A stretch of 42,618 nt of DNA from Phycisphaerales bacterium (GCA_029247205.1 JAQWLT010000010.1:1-42618); one strand, 5' to 3'. Positions 25,334 to 35,341 are shown, counted from the first letter of the stretch. Notes: generated by a model from the sequence alone, not told the origin. Translations and numbers: made by a program.

Positions 25334-26641
25334 GTCATCCGAGTCATCACTCTCTGACGCGGGTAGCTCGAGCATATTGAGCAGTGCATCCCCGACTCCA
25401 TCGCCGAGCCCACCTGCAAGACCGGCAGCCTTTGATCGAGATTGTTCGACCATCGTTGCTGCTTCGTCCATGCGATCCTGGAGGAGTTGACGAGTTTCAC
25501 TCCAGCGACTTGTAATGCCTTGCACCTCGCCCATTGCAGAGACGTCGCCAAGGATACGGATGGCCAGTCGCAGTCGGCTCTGTCGCTCAAGCGACACAGA
25601 GAGCATTGCCATCTCGGCTTGCAAGGCACTCAATTGGTCGGTCTTTCGGTCGCCCCGTGAACCAAGTCGCATGGCTTTATTGGCTGCTATGGCAGCCTGC
25701 TGGTAGTGTTGTGTTGTGGTCGCAAATGTGTCTTGTGTTGGCCCTATCAGCAGATCAATCAGGCGATTGCCTTCGTCTGAGAGTCGCGATGACAATTGGT
25801 CGAGTTGCGAGCGGCCATCCTTTGACCGTGCCCGGGTTGCGACCGACAGTTCTTGAATTCGCGTGATCTCGCCGTCCGCAACCGCGGCTTCTACGGCCGC
25901 GCCGCCGGCTCGCATCGCCAACTGATCGACCGTCTGCCGGTGGTTGAGGTCAGCGTTTGCTCCGCGGCGTTCCATTTCCGCTTCGATGACAGCCGCTTGA
26001 TGTTCGACATCTGCAGCTTCTATTCGATAATTCTTGCCAGTGACACCGTCAACGCTATTGGCTTTCGCCCGAAGATCGGCTGCACGCAAGCGTAAGTCAA
26101 GCACTTTCTTGGCTGCGGCTGCATTGGCCTGATCGAGTTCTTCAAGAGCTGGGATCTGCTCGTCGTGTTGTTGCTGCGTAATTGCATGCTGCTGGGTTGC
26201 TTTGCTGCGCAAAACTTCGAGTTCGTCGGTGCTGAGTGAGTCAAGCAACTCCTCGTATTGAACAACGTGCTCTTGTCGGCGGCTAGCCGATGCGAGGTAG
26301 CCAGCGATGCGAGCAGCGGCCTCGGTGGCATCGGTACGCTCGGTGGCGCCTGCTTGCCAAGCGAGAATGCCAAGTCGGGTTTCTGCTTCGCTGGTCAAGC
26401 GTTGGGCAGTGCTCTCGAGTGTCTTGGAATTACCGCGAATGCCACGGAGGTCTTGGGTGATGGCCTTCAGCTGTGAGGTTGCCTTTGGACCAGTGGTTGG
26501 AATTGCCTGCATTGCCACGGTGGCAGATCGCACGACCTCGGTCTGGGCGCGGTGATCAGCCGCATTCTGATTGTCACAGGCGGTGAGCCCTGCGGCGACC
26601 AAGGTTGCCAGTCCCACCAAGTGTCGTGAACGAGCCAACAT
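25322..26641 (-). CDS. Coiled-coil lipoprotein of unknown function
   Basis: A 439-residue exported protein with a lipoprotein signal: basic start MLARSRH, hydrophobic core and lipobox LTAC with acylated Cys at residue 22. The mature protein is almost entirely helical and Ala/Gln/Glu-rich with long coiled coils, and ends in an acidic tail (SESDDSDDSAA). No catalytic motif is seen and I do not recognise the family. The ATG at 26641 is preceded by GGGAG; a start seven codons earlier would spoil the signal peptide. It lies 69 bases after a secreted protein gene on the same strand and may belong to the glutamate dehydrogenase operon. Confidence 0.85.
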   Translation of the reverse strand: MLARSRHLVGLATLVAAGLTACDNQNAADHRAQTEVVRSATVAMQAIPTTGPKATSQLKAITQDLRGIRGNSKTLESTAQRLTSEAETRLGILAWQAGATERTDATEAAARIAGYLASASRRQEHVVQYEELLDSLSTDELEVLRSKATQQHAITQQQHDEQIPALEELDQANAAAAKKVLDLRLRAADLRAKANSVDGVTGKNYRIEAADVEHQAAVIEAEMERRGANADLNHRQTVDQLAMRAGGAAVEAAVADGEITRIQELSVATRARSKDGRSQLDQLSSRLSDEGNRLIDLLIGPTQDTFATTTQHYQQAAIAANKAMRLGSRGDRKTDQLSALQAEMAMLSVSLERQSRLRLAIRILGDVSAMGEVQGITSRWSETRQLLQDRMDEAATMVEQSRSKAAGLAGGLGDGVGDALLNMLELPASESDDSDDSAA

Positions 26642-26710
26642 GTAGACACTCCCAAAGCCCAAAAAGTGAATGATCGTATAACGGTCGAGGACTATAACAG
26701 CGAGGGCCCA

Positions 26711-28072
26711 TTACCGAGGAATACGAGGTGTGTCCAGAGGCTTTGGGTGTATGAGGCTAGGGGCCTGTACTGGGTACTCCGGCCTTGGATCGCGAAGCAT
26801 TGACTCGATCCACTTGGCGGCGAGTCGGGCGCGATGGCTGTCCGGCGTGCCAAGGGCCGGTTTCCAAGCCGCTACTTCAGGGTGAGAGCGGGCCGCGTGC
26901 TCACGCGGCAATGCATATTGAATGAGCGTTGATTGCATGGGGTTTCGCCAATCAATCATTGGCACACCATCGAGCACCAGTTCATCCAGTATCAACAGAT
27001 TGCTCGTGCGAATGCGGTCATTCAATCGGGCAGCATGCAACAGCCTGAATTTGCCGGCATCTGGGCCACCGTGGCAGGCGAGCATGCCGCAACGCGGCAC
27101 CAGCCACGCATCGTGGACGGCCTGCCTGAATTGTCGCAGGGCGTTTGGCTCGGCTTCTACCTTGACAAGGCCGTAGAACTCGCGGGCGCGATGAGCAAAC
27201 ATGAGTTTCAGGATTTCAATCGCTTCACCGCTGATCAGCGCCTCGCGGCCAGGATCATCTTGCGGCAGCAGTGAACTCGTGCCATAGCTGTCTAGGAAGT
27301 TGCGACGAACATCGGCATCGATCGAAATCGGCGGTGGATTGTCAAAGTCAATTTCATATACGCGGATGAGATTCACTGCTGAATCATCAACGGGCGGTGG
27401 GCCAGTGGGGTTGCTTACAGGTTTTGGGGAACGGGAATCGGTGTCACTGCTTTGGGCAAGGGCCTGCTGTGCCCGAGCAACTCGTAGCAGTCGTGCCGCT
27501 TCGTGAGAACGATGTAGGGCCGTGTGTGCCTCCAGTTCGGTGATGGCTAATGTCCAGGCACCTTCTGACACAAGCCATTGGCAAAGGGCAAAATGAGACT
27601 CTGGCCGCTCGACAGGCATGACGGCTTTGAGTGACTCGTATCGCTTCTCAACAGGTTGAAGCAGCCATACGGCTGCCACCCGATTTCGCTCAATTTTCAG
27701 TGGTGTATCGTGCATCAGCAACTCGACGACGTCGCAGTCATCATGTCGCAACATGCCACGAAACTCACGTCCGTCGACCAGCCTGACCACGCCTTCAGCC
27801 GGCGCAGGCAATTGGAGCAAAGGCTCGATGTCAACAATTCGACTGGTCTCGATGGTGTGTGCCTTGCCATCGTTTGTGATCAGCGTGATTGCATCCGCAG
27901 TCTGTTGCTGTATATGCCCGCACATGCGTTGCCGGCCGTCAAAGTGCAAGATGATGCGGCTATCGCTGGTTCTGATTGTTTCGTCTGGCGGCGGCGGGGG
28001 GGCGTTCGGTGGCAATGCAGCGGGGGGTGTCGCCACCGAAAGTAGGAATGCAAGACTGAGCATGCCAGTCAT
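26711..28072 (-). CDS. Secreted protein with two Sm/SH3-like repeats and a CX4CH haem-like motif
   Basis: A 453-residue exported protein. A signal peptide (about residues 1-20) leads into a Pro-rich stretch (PPNAPPPPPDE). Two similar small beta-barrel repeats follow: ILHFDGRQRMCGHI...IVDIEP (about 40-84) and VVRLVDGREFRGML...AAVW (about 95-136), each with the DGxxxxG pattern of SH3/LSm-like folds. After a helical part and a disordered Pro/Ser linker comes C328-G-M-L-A-C333-H334-G-G, which resembles a cytochrome c site but with four residues between the Cys, as in some cytochromes c3; CHGG followed by FRL is common in planctomycete secreted proteins. Its start overlaps the stop of the glutamate dehydrogenase gene. 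Function unknown. Confidence 0.82.
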   Translation of the reverse strand: MTGMLSLAFLLSVATPPAALPPNAPPPPPDETIRTSDSRIILHFDGRQRMCGHIQQQTADAITLITNDGKAHTIETSRIVDIEPLLQLPAPAEGVVRLVDGREFRGMLRHDDCDVVELLMHDTPLKIERNRVAAVWLLQPVEKRYESLKAVMPVERPESHFALCQWLVSEGAWTLAITELEAHTALHRSHEAARLLRVARAQQALAQSSDTDSRSPKPVSNPTGPPPVDDSAVNLIRVYEIDFDNPPPISIDADVRRNFLDSYGTSSLLPQDDPGREALISGEAIEILKLMFAHRAREFYGLVKVEAEPNALRQFRQAVHDAWLVPRCGMLACHGGPDAGKFRLLHAARLNDRIRTSNLLILDELVLDGVPMIDWRNPMQSTLIQYALPREHAARSHPEVAAWKPALGTPDSHRARLAAKWIESMLRDPRPEYPVQAPSLIHPKPLDTPRIPR

Positions 28073-31035
28073 GACAACTCGATCTCGCCGCGCTCAACGA
28101 CGGTCGAGAGGATCGATGATGTACGAAGTACGTCAGCAATTTGGGCCGCATGTTTGATCGTCGATGATTCGACCTCGCCTGCAAGGATTTCCCGTTCGGC
28201 CTCACGGTGCAAGAATCCAGCCGCGAGCGGTCCAATCGACTCGACTCCAACGCCCTCTACAGCTTCGATGCCTTCGCGGTACACAATGCGAGCTGCGAGA
28301 GACTTTGCAATCAACCAACGGCGGTAGGCAATTGGCATTTGTTCGTGGATGCGACGGCCAGCCGTTTCAAGAAGTACAGCAGGCAAGTGATCCTGCAGAA
28401 CTGTGGTCATGACTTCAATTTGGTCGTCGCTGAGATCTTCTAGCGTCGCTTCAATGGCATCTGCTGTACGGATAACCGCATGGCTGAGGCGAACGCTAGC
28501 TTTGGGAAGGTGCAGATTTGGCTGCTGCCGCAACATGCGGGCGAGTAATTCGGCCTCTAGTCTCGCCATCTCCCGAAGTTTCACCAGCACTTCGTTGACG
28601 AATTGTTGTTTGATCGAAATGAACTCATCGGTTGCGATCAGCATGCTCGCTGCGATTTCATAACTGGAGCAAATGACACCGCATTTGTTCGCTGACGAAT
28701 CCTTGAAGATGACGACGCCCGTGTTGACGAGGTTGGTGCGGGCATCTGGTGTGAGAAAGAGATTTGCGCCCTCCACAATGAGCTTGCAAGACGGTGAGTT
28801 GTTGGCACGCAGAAATTCTTGCCAGTTACCCGCATGAATCGTCGCTGGCCGTCCACCGCACGGCAGAAAGGCGTCAGCGACAACTCGGTTATGGAGTGTG
28901 TTGCGGTGTCGCACTCCTTCGGTCTCTTCGAGATCCGATACGCGGCCCTCATCGCCGAGTTTTGCCGGGTTGAATGCTGCAATCGGCAGGCTCGCATCGA
29001 CCAATCGCAGCAGTTCGGTGTGGTCGAGCCCGTCGGGGTCCTCGGCGGCGCCACTGCCGTCGGCAATGCCAACCACCCGAGCGTTTTTGCCGAACTCCCG
29101 GTGCATGATACGAATGGCATTGCCACCAACATCGCCATCGGGTCCACCAGTCATCTTGACGGTGAAGTGTTGTTTTTTGGGGTCGATGCCAATCGAGCGT
29201 AATCCAACATCGAGGAAGACCACGACGCCTTCGCTTGTTACGCCGAATTCCTTGTGATTGATTCCAGCGCCTGGCTTACTGCTCATCAAAGCGGTGGGAA
29301 CCGAGTAGCCGCGCTGCGTGGCCCGTGCAACGATCCAGTCAATCAACATGGGCGAGATATTTTCGTCCGGGCCGAGATAAATGAGTTCTGGTGTGCCAAA
29401 CCGATCAATGACTCGAGACGTGATAGCAGGGTCCTCGACAGTTAAGTCGAGGATCGCGTCTACGAAAGCCTTCACGCTTCGATCGCATGACTCATTGGGA
29501 TGTACCAAGATGGCTGCCTTGGCGCCGCCCTCAGGAATGTCCTTGTTTTTAAGTTGCTGCGCCGATGCAAGTCCGTAGGCTTCGTCGTAGAGACGTTCTG
29601 CTTCTCGCGTAAACTGCGGCCCGCTGCGTGGAAGGACGGCGCGGACGCCGCCGCGTGCAATATCGCGGAATCGAACATGAAATCCGTTGAAGCCTCGGCC
29701 ATGTATGAAGAACACGCCATAGGGAAGGTCCGGGCGTTCTGTTGACTGCAGAAACGTTGGATCCAATCGCAGCGCCAAGGCGTAGCGGTTTTCGATGAAT
29801 AGATTCGTTCGCAGTGTGGCGGTCACCGCATCGAGCATGCTTTGGAGAACGTGCCGAGCATCTTCAAGATCGACGTCAGCGTCAATCCGTTCGCGCAGCG
29901 TGGTTGCGCGATCATTGAATCGATTCTCGTCGATGGGGTGGTCTGGTTGGAAACGATCAAGAAACAGGTCTACGATCGCTGTTGTGAGCGAGAGATTGTC
30001 AATGGCCAGTCGTCGGACCCGTTCTGATGTGAATGCATACCGATTCTTTGCCACGAGAACTTGATGCACGAGATCGCCAATCGCTACGATTAATTCGGCG
30101 TGTGTGAGGTCCAAGTCCGCGTGCCGCTGGCTGAGATCAATCGCCCGTTGGTCTGCCCATTTGATGCGAAGCAGATCGTGGCGGACACGCTGCCAGAGTC
30201 GGCTGTCCGGGGCGATCGGGCCTCCTGTGGGGTCGGTAACGACAAACCCGACGAAACTGACATTGCCGTTGGCGCCGTCATCCAGCGTGTCGAGATAGGC
30301 GCGGTGAATATTGATAGATGCATTGCTCAACCGCTCGGCAATCCGCTCAAGCATTGTTCGGCGTGTGCTGTTGGCAACGGCAACTGATATGCGACTCTGT
30401 GTGAGGTCTGACTCAGGTTCTAGTACGACTGCCGTGCTCTCAGTTCCGCTGACTTGCTGAAAGAGGTTCCAGTGCTGAGCCATCCGCAAGGGCGTGAGCG
30501 TCAAGACAACATCGGATGAACATCGCTCAAAGAACTCTTGGATGGCATCAGGAGTCCAGTTGGGGACTTCGGTTGCAGCGTAGGCAATGGTGTCTTTGAG
30601 TTTTTCCGCTTGTTCGGGGTCATTTAGATTGCACGGGTCGACTTCGCCAAACTCAAATGTATCGATGACGAGCGTTCCGTCGCGGGCCGTATGGATTTTC
30701 GCGGCTCGCAATGGAAGGTCGCGAGGAAGTTCTGCGACGAGTTCTGAAAGAACACCTGGATAGTCCAGCGGCCGCATGCTGGTCCACTCTGACCCATCTT
30801 CGCTTCGCTGTGTCAGTTCAACGGGACGCCCGCTTGCTCTGGCAGCAATGATTGCCCGAAGGTGCACAAGACGAGTTTCCTCATCGGTGTCCTGAAAGTA
30901 GACATGGGTCATTTGTTCGTAGAACCACGGCACGACCTCCTCAGAGGTTGCGCGAAGTGAATCAACTACCTGATCGACGACATTGAGTGTGTTGTCGATG
31001 GGGTGGGAGGCCGGCGTTGGGGGACCTGCAGACAT
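28069..31035 (-). CDS. Large NAD-specific glutamate dehydrogenase
   Basis: A 988-residue enzyme that oxidises glutamate to 2-oxoglutarate and ammonia with NAD, in the cytoplasm. The catalytic region (about residues 400-750) shows the large-GDH signatures: FFIHGRGFNGFHVRFRDIARGGVR, NKDIPEGGAKAAILVHP with the catalytic Lys region, PDENISPMLIDWI, SSKPGAGINHKEFGVTSEG and MTGGPDGDVGGNAI. The N-terminal about 300 residues include an ACT-like stretch (VAVANSTRRTMLERIAERL...NIHRAYLDT), typical of allosteric control. At about 110 kDa it is shorter than the 180-kDa bacterial type. The start is the ATG after which sequence becomes conserved-looking; an open frame extends 23 codons further. It is divergent from ribF and overlaps the next gene (ATGA). 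Confidence 0.92.
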   Translation of the reverse strand: MSAGPPTPASHPIDNTLNVVDQVVDSLRATSEEVVPWFYEQMTHVYFQDTDEETRLVHLRAIIAARASGRPVELTQRSEDGSEWTSMRPLDYPGVLSELVAELPRDLPLRAAKIHTARDGTLVIDTFEFGEVDPCNLNDPEQAEKLKDTIAYAATEVPNWTPDAIQEFFERCSSDVVLTLTPLRMAQHWNLFQQVSGTESTAVVLEPESDLTQSRISVAVANSTRRTMLERIAERLSNASINIHRAYLDTLDDGANGNVSFVGFVVTDPTGGPIAPDSRLWQRVRHDLLRIKWADQRAIDLSQRHADLDLTHAELIVAIGDLVHQVLVAKNRYAFTSERVRRLAIDNLSLTTAIVDLFLDRFQPDHPIDENRFNDRATTLRERIDADVDLEDARHVLQSMLDAVTATLRTNLFIENRYALALRLDPTFLQSTERPDLPYGVFFIHGRGFNGFHVRFRDIARGGVRAVLPRSGPQFTREAERLYDEAYGLASAQQLKNKDIPEGGAKAAILVHPNESCDRSVKAFVDAILDLTVEDPAITSRVIDRFGTPELIYLGPDENISPMLIDWIVARATQRGYSVPTALMSSKPGAGINHKEFGVTSEGVVVFLDVGLRSIGIDPKKQHFTVKMTGGPDGDVGGNAIRIMHREFGKNARVVGIADGSGAAEDPDGLDHTELLRLVDASLPIAAFNPAKLGDEGRVSDLEETEGVRHRNTLHNRVVADAFLPCGGRPATIHAGNWQEFLRANNSPSCKLIVEGANLFLTPDARTNLVNTGVVIFKDSSANKCGVICSSYEIAASMLIATDEFISIKQQFVNEVLVKLREMARLEAELLARMLRQQPNLHLPKASVRLSHAVIRTADAIEATLEDLSDDQIEVMTTVLQDHLPAVLLETAGRRIHEQMPIAYRRWLIAKSLAARIVYREGIEAVEGVGVESIGPLAAGFLHREAEREILAGEVESSTIKHAAQIADVLRTSSILSTVVERGEIELS

Positions 31036-31131
31036 TTGGGAACAATACCGGACAACCATGGCTGCGAAAAGGGCAAAAGAGGTTGGTTGGCCCATGGAAC
31101 GCAAGCGTCCAGGGCCGCTACCGTATCACCC

Positions 31132-32049
31132 ATGCCATGCACCGCAGTGATCATCGGAAACTTTGACGGCGTGCATCGTGGGCACGAGGCACTGGTCAGC
31201 GAGGCCCGTATGCGAGCAGGGGATGCAGGACGCGTGATCGCCCTGACCTTTGATCCCTTGCCGGGGCATCTTTTTCATCCAAACGAGCAGCCAAGGCGGC
31301 TCTGTACACCAGTTCGCCGCACTCGGCTATTGAAGCAGTGTGGGGTTCACGATGTTGTCGAGAAGCAGATCGACCGTGATTGGTTGAATCAAAGCCCCAG
31401 AGAATTTATTCAGAATCACATTCTGCCTTTAGGCCCGGACATGGTGGTTGAAGGGTCAGACTTTCGGTTTGGGCGTGACCGTGCGGGAGATCTGGAGGTG
31501 CTGGCACAATTTGGGCGAGACCAGCCTCCAGAACACCGATTTGATGTTCATGTGTTGCCGCCTCAACTTGCGCCGCTCTGTAATCTCGAAACCGTGCCGG
31601 CACGCTCTTCCACCGTTCGGTGGTTGCTCGACCGGGGTCGTGTACGTGACGCCAGTCGCGTGCTCGGTCGCCCATACCTGATTGAAGGATCTGTCGTCAC
31701 TGGAGATCAGCGTGGGCGGACGATTGGGTGCCCGACGGCAAATCTTGACCACGGCGACTTGTTGCTGCCTGCAGATGGCGTGTACGCGGGCTGTGCTCGT
31801 ACGCCCCACGGACAGTTTTTCGCGGCGATCAGCATTGGGACCAAACCCACCTTCAATCAGACGCCTCGCGTACTTGAAGCCCACCTCATCGACTGGGATG
31901 GTCCGAGTGATGACTATGGCTGGCATCTTGAGGTGGAGTTGCATCGATGGGTCCGGGACCAGGTGGCCTTTGATTCGGTAGACGCCCTGAAGTCGCAGAT
32001 TGATTTGGACATCGCAGCTGCGCGTGATCTCGCCGTCTCCGGCTCCTAA
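31132..32049 (+). CDS. ribF: Bifunctional riboflavin kinase / FAD synthetase
   Basis: A 305-residue enzyme that makes FMN and then FAD. The N-terminal FAD synthetase domain has the nucleotidyl-transferase motif GNFDGVHRGH (residues 9-18), LTFDPLPGHLF and VEGSDFRFGRDRAG. The C-terminal flavokinase domain has GRTIGCPTANL with the PTxN motif, GVYAG and the VLEAHLIDWDG...VELHRW end. Length is normal (about 300-315). The ATG begins directly at the family start; upstream codons are not conserved. It faces the glutamate dehydrogenase gene across about 96 bases and is followed after 21 bases by a DHH gene, a common pairing. Confidence 0.95.
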   Translation: MPCTAVIIGNFDGVHRGHEALVSEARMRAGDAGRVIALTFDPLPGHLFHPNEQPRRLCTPVRRTRLLKQCGVHDVVEKQIDRDWLNQSPREFIQNHILPLGPDMVVEGSDFRFGRDRAGDLEVLAQFGRDQPPEHRFDVHVLPPQLAPLCNLETVPARSSTVRWLLDRGRVRDASRVLGRPYLIEGSVVTGDQRGRTIGCPTANLDHGDLLLPADGVYAGCARTPHGQFFAAISIGTKPTFNQTPRVLEAHLIDWDGPSDDYGWHLEVELHRWVRDQVAFDSVDALKSQIDLDIAAARDLAVSGS

Positions 32050-32070
32050 GTCGATATCCTTGGCGATCTC

Positions 32071-33081
32071 ATGACATATGAATCGACTGCTACGCTTGAA
32101 GAACTGGCCACCCGTATCCGTGCGGCGAAGACAATTGTTTGCACTTCACACGAGAAGCCAGACGGTGACGCCATGGGGTCGGTCCTCGCCTTGGTGCGTG
32201 CGCTTTCGCCATCGCATGAGATGCATGCCTGGTTGATGGGTTCGGTGCCACCACCGATGCAATCCATGCAAGGTGGTACGCCATGTCACAACATCGCCGG
32301 TCCCGACGACATCCCGGTTTTTGAGCCCGATCTGGTGATTGTGCTCGATACTGGCGCATGGAGTCAGATCAAACCCATGGCGGAATGGTTACGAGATCGC
32401 CACGATCGAGTCATCGGTGTTGATCATCATGCCAGTGGCGATGATGTTGCAAGCGTTCGTTATGTCGATGCTTCAGCAGCATCGTGCACGATGCTCGTGT
32501 TAGAACTACTAGACGCTCTTCAGATTGAGCCAAGTATTGAGGTGGCCGATGCGCTTTTTGCCGGTCTTGCAACTGACACGGGTTGGTTCCGCCAAGCGAA
32601 TGCCGATGCTGCGGCCTTTGCCGCTGCTGCGCGACTGCTTGCAATCGGTGTCGAGAAGGACCGTTTGTACCGAGTGATTGAAGAGACGGCACGTCCTTCG
32701 CGGCTGGCTCTGCATGCGAGAGCGTTGGCAAGCGTCGAGTGGATCCGTGACGGTCGGGTTGCGATCATGCGGCTTGCACAAAAGGACTTTGACGAAACTG
32801 ATGGGCGGCGAAGCGATGTCACAGGCCTTGTCAATGCGCCGCTGGTTGTTGATGGTGTTGAGATGGCCGCACTCTTGATTGAAGAGAAGGACGGTGGGGT
32901 GAAAGCCAGCCTCAGGTCCAAACCGCCGGCTGAGCCGGGCGGTCCATTCATGGACGTGCGGGCAATTACCGGCCAACTTGGTGGGGGCGGGCATGTGCAT
33001 GCGTCTGGAGCCAAATTGAGTTGCACGCTCGCAGAAGGCGCCGCGAAAATCGATCACGCTATTGATTCGGTCGAGTTGTGA
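32071..33081 (+). CDS. DHH/DHHA1 phosphoesterase, NrnA-like (nanoRNase / pAp phosphatase)
   Basis: A 336-residue cytoplasmic metal-dependent phosphoesterase. The DHH domain carries the Mn ligands in HEKPDGDAMGS (D31, D33), VLDTG (D93) and D118-H-H in GVDHHASGDD, then ATDTGWFRQANAD. The C-terminal DHHA1 domain ends with GGGGHVHASGAKL, the substrate-binding loop. The length and layout match NrnA-type enzymes that degrade 2-5 base oligoribonucleotides and 3'-phosphoadenosine 5'-phosphate. The substrate in this organism is not proven. The stop overlaps the start of the next gene (GTGA). Confidence 0.93.
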   Translation: MTYESTATLEELATRIRAAKTIVCTSHEKPDGDAMGSVLALVRALSPSHEMHAWLMGSVPPPMQSMQGGTPCHNIAGPDDIPVFEPDLVIVLDTGAWSQIKPMAEWLRDRHDRVIGVDHHASGDDVASVRYVDASAASCTMLVLELLDALQIEPSIEVADALFAGLATDTGWFRQANADAAAFAAAARLLAIGVEKDRLYRVIEETARPSRLALHARALASVEWIRDGRVAIMRLAQKDFDETDGRRSDVTGLVNAPLVVDGVEMAALLIEEKDGGVKASLRSKPPAEPGGPFMDVRAITGQLGGGGHVHASGAKLSCTLAEGAAKIDHAIDSVEL

Positions 33082-33626
33082 CCCCAAGGCGGCTCGTCTG
33101 GATTGGTGTGAGCTGTGGGCTTGGCGCAATTGGCGTGCTCTTGGTCGGGGCCATCGGATCTATCAACGCATTCCCCTTGCAGACGATTCCGTTTCGCCAG
33201 CCATCGTTGTTGTTTGAAGTCTCGGCTCTGGGTGACTGGATTGTTGCGAGCGAGTCGCGAGCCATGGTTGATGGCATTGCGTCTGTCGGAAAGGATGTCG
33301 CCCGCCAAGATCTCGTTCTGAGCGACCCGATGGGCAACCAGGTTCCACTTGAGGAGCCTGCTCGAAACATCACCTACGTCATGCCTGATCGCGCTGGTCA
33401 CGTTATAGGCGTCTTTCGCGCGTCGCATTCTGGGCATTGGACGGTTGAATATGCTGATCCAACGAGTGAGCAGGGAGGAATGGCGATCATCGCGATAGGC
33501 CCTGATCCCGCTATGCCCATGCTGTGGTGGGTGATCGTGCCGGGTGTACTAGCAATTGTTTTACTGGGTGTGGGGGCGGGTTGCGGCTGGGTCGCGTGGC
33601 GAACGAGCGTTCACGCGTACAATTGA
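33078..33626 (+). CDS. Two-helix membrane protein of unknown function
   Basis: A 182-residue protein with one transmembrane helix near each end (about residues 7-28 and 150-173) and a roughly 110-residue beta-rich domain between them, probably outside the cytoplasm. The layout (small domain between two helices, short basic ends) is common in membrane proteins encoded beside DUF4175/MoxR-type genes, but the family is not recognised. GTG start, overlapping the DHH gene stop by four bases; the following gene starts 3 bases after its stop, so it joins the two groups into one transcript. Confidence 0.8.
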   Translation: MTPRRLVWIGVSCGLGAIGVLLVGAIGSINAFPLQTIPFRQPSLLFEVSALGDWIVASESRAMVDGIASVGKDVARQDLVLSDPMGNQVPLEEPARNITYVMPDRAGHVIGVFRASHSGHWTVEYADPTSEQGGMAIIAIGPDPAMPMLWWVIVPGVLAIVLLGVGAGCGWVAWRTSVHAYN

Positions 33627-33629
33627 TGG

Positions 33630-35339
33630 GTGCCTGCGAACCCACTCATGCATTCTGATCGTCTCAGCACGATGCCGATTACCGCTTTGACGGTTCGCGC
33701 CGCTCGTCGATTAACAACTGTCGAGTTGCTGCGTGAAACCTTTCGGTTTGCAGTACCAGCTGCGGTCATCGGGTTTGTGCTCGCGTGCTGTAGTCGATTG
33801 TCATCAACGCCAGATTGGCCATGGTGGTGGATTGCTGGTGGTTTGGCACTCGCGGTTGTCATCGGGGTTGCGACACGTTGGACCGCTTGCCACGTTGAGC
33901 AGCGTGTAGCCGCCATAGTCATTGATGAACGGCTCGCCTTGCATGACACGTTTTCGACCGCTTTGGCAATGGCCGATACTGAAGACACGCCGCTTACGCT
34001 GGCGCAGCGAGCTGCCGCGGCCGCGGTAGCGAATCAGCCAGGCATCATTGGGCAAGTGCTCGCCGCCACACCGATATCGCTGCCCAAACGTTGGTGGTCG
34101 CCAGTGGTTGTTGTGCTCGCAGCGGGTGCTGTAGCGGGTATGCCATCGCTCTTCGGTACTGCGCAGCAGCCAGATACTGCTCAGTTTGTTGAGGCGCGTC
34201 TCGAAACCGACGAAGCAATTGCTGAGATGTTGAAAACGCTCTCGGCGTCGCCCGACATCCAAGCGTATTTGGGAGAGGATTTTGTACTCGACCCGCCGAT
34301 TGCCGAGATAGATTCAACAGTGCTACGCCAGCACACGGTGCAGTCGCTAACCGAGTTGCAGCGTCAACTTGATGCGTTCGCGTTGGAGCCATCACAGCGA
34401 AGGATTGCTGGCGTACAGGACCGACTGGCTGAAATCGATGAGGGCTCGCATGATCTTTCTGCAGACACACGGCGTGCGTTGGCAGCGGGGGACTTTCAAC
34501 GGGCCGCCGATGCGATGGCCGAGATTGAATCGTCAGGCGACGATGCCACTGCACGTGCTGAGGTGTTTGAGTCACTTGCTGATGATCTCGAAGCAGCTTC
34601 CATAAGCGATGCAAAGTTGCGTGAGTCGCTGCGAGAAGCAGGCGTGCAGACCACCGAAGAACAAGATTTGGCAGATGCCATAACCGAGTCCGAACACATC
34701 GATGACATTACGCGAGAGGAATTGCGTCGCTTGCTTGAGGACCAACAAGCCGCGTCCGATTCCATCGAACAGATGGCCAAGGAGTGCAAGCAAGCTGCAG
34801 AGCGGTGCCGGAATCCTGCAGATCAGGGCGAATCGACCAACGAGCCGTCGGCATGCGAGCAACTCGCAAAGGACCAACAAGCAGGGGATCAAGCAGAGGC
34901 CTGCAGCAGCGCGTGTGCATCGAGTAGACGCCTCGCTGGAAGCGGCTTGGCTAGCGATGGGTTGTCAATGAAGGATGGAGCTTCGCAGCCTAGTGGTGGG
35001 GATCGACCATTCGCTGGTGAGCCACCACCTGTTGGTGTCATCGATCAGGCTCCCATGACAGTCGATGAGCAGGCACAGGTTGTCGGTACGTCGCCGACTG
35101 AGGGGCCGCTTCGTCGTGGCAATGTGTCAGAGGCAGGTCAAGCGGCCGTGCAAGCGGCGAAGAGACGGGTTGAGCGTGGTATTGACGTGCAGCGAATTCC
35201 ACGGCGATACCGGCAGGCAGTGGCCGCATGGTTTGCGATATCAGAGAAGACGGCTGTCGACGACGCCGCGGCTATAGAAGAACCAGATGACGATTCAGCG
35301 GACAAGAGCGAAAATCAAAACGAGCAGGACGACTACTAG
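33630..35339 (+). CDS. DUF4175-like membrane protein with helical domain
   Basis: A 569-residue protein with two N-terminal transmembrane helices (about 39-55 and 64-82) and a third at about 151-170, then a long charged helical region (about 185-400), a Cys-rich low-complexity stretch (about 390-425), a Gly/Pro-rich linker and a conserved-looking segment RRVERGIDVQRIPRRYRQAVAAWF before an acidic tail. The end segment, in which Arg-Tyr precedes a helix, is typical of the large membrane proteins that accompany MoxR, DUF58 and VWA genes. GTG start assumed; ATG at 33648 or 33672 would also keep all helices. Two bases separate it from the next start. Likely envelope role, mechanism unknown. Confidence 0.8.
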   Translation: MPANPLMHSDRLSTMPITALTVRAARRLTTVELLRETFRFAVPAAVIGFVLACCSRLSSTPDWPWWWIAGGLALAVVIGVATRWTACHVEQRVAAIVIDERLALHDTFSTALAMADTEDTPLTLAQRAAAAAVANQPGIIGQVLAATPISLPKRWWSPVVVVLAAGAVAGMPSLFGTAQQPDTAQFVEARLETDEAIAEMLKTLSASPDIQAYLGEDFVLDPPIAEIDSTVLRQHTVQSLTELQRQLDAFALEPSQRRIAGVQDRLAEIDEGSHDLSADTRRALAAGDFQRAADAMAEIESSGDDATARAEVFESLADDLEAASISDAKLRESLREAGVQTTEEQDLADAITESEHIDDITREELRRLLEDQQAASDSIEQMAKECKQAAERCRNPADQGESTNEPSACEQLAKDQQAGDQAEACSSACASSRRLAGSGLASDGLSMKDGASQPSGGDRPFAGEPPPVGVIDQAPMTVDEQAQVVGTSPTEGPLRRGNVSEAGQAAVQAAKRRVERGIDVQRIPRRYRQAVAAWFAISEKTAVDDAAAIEEPDDDSADKSENQNEQDDY

Positions 35340-35341
35340 CA

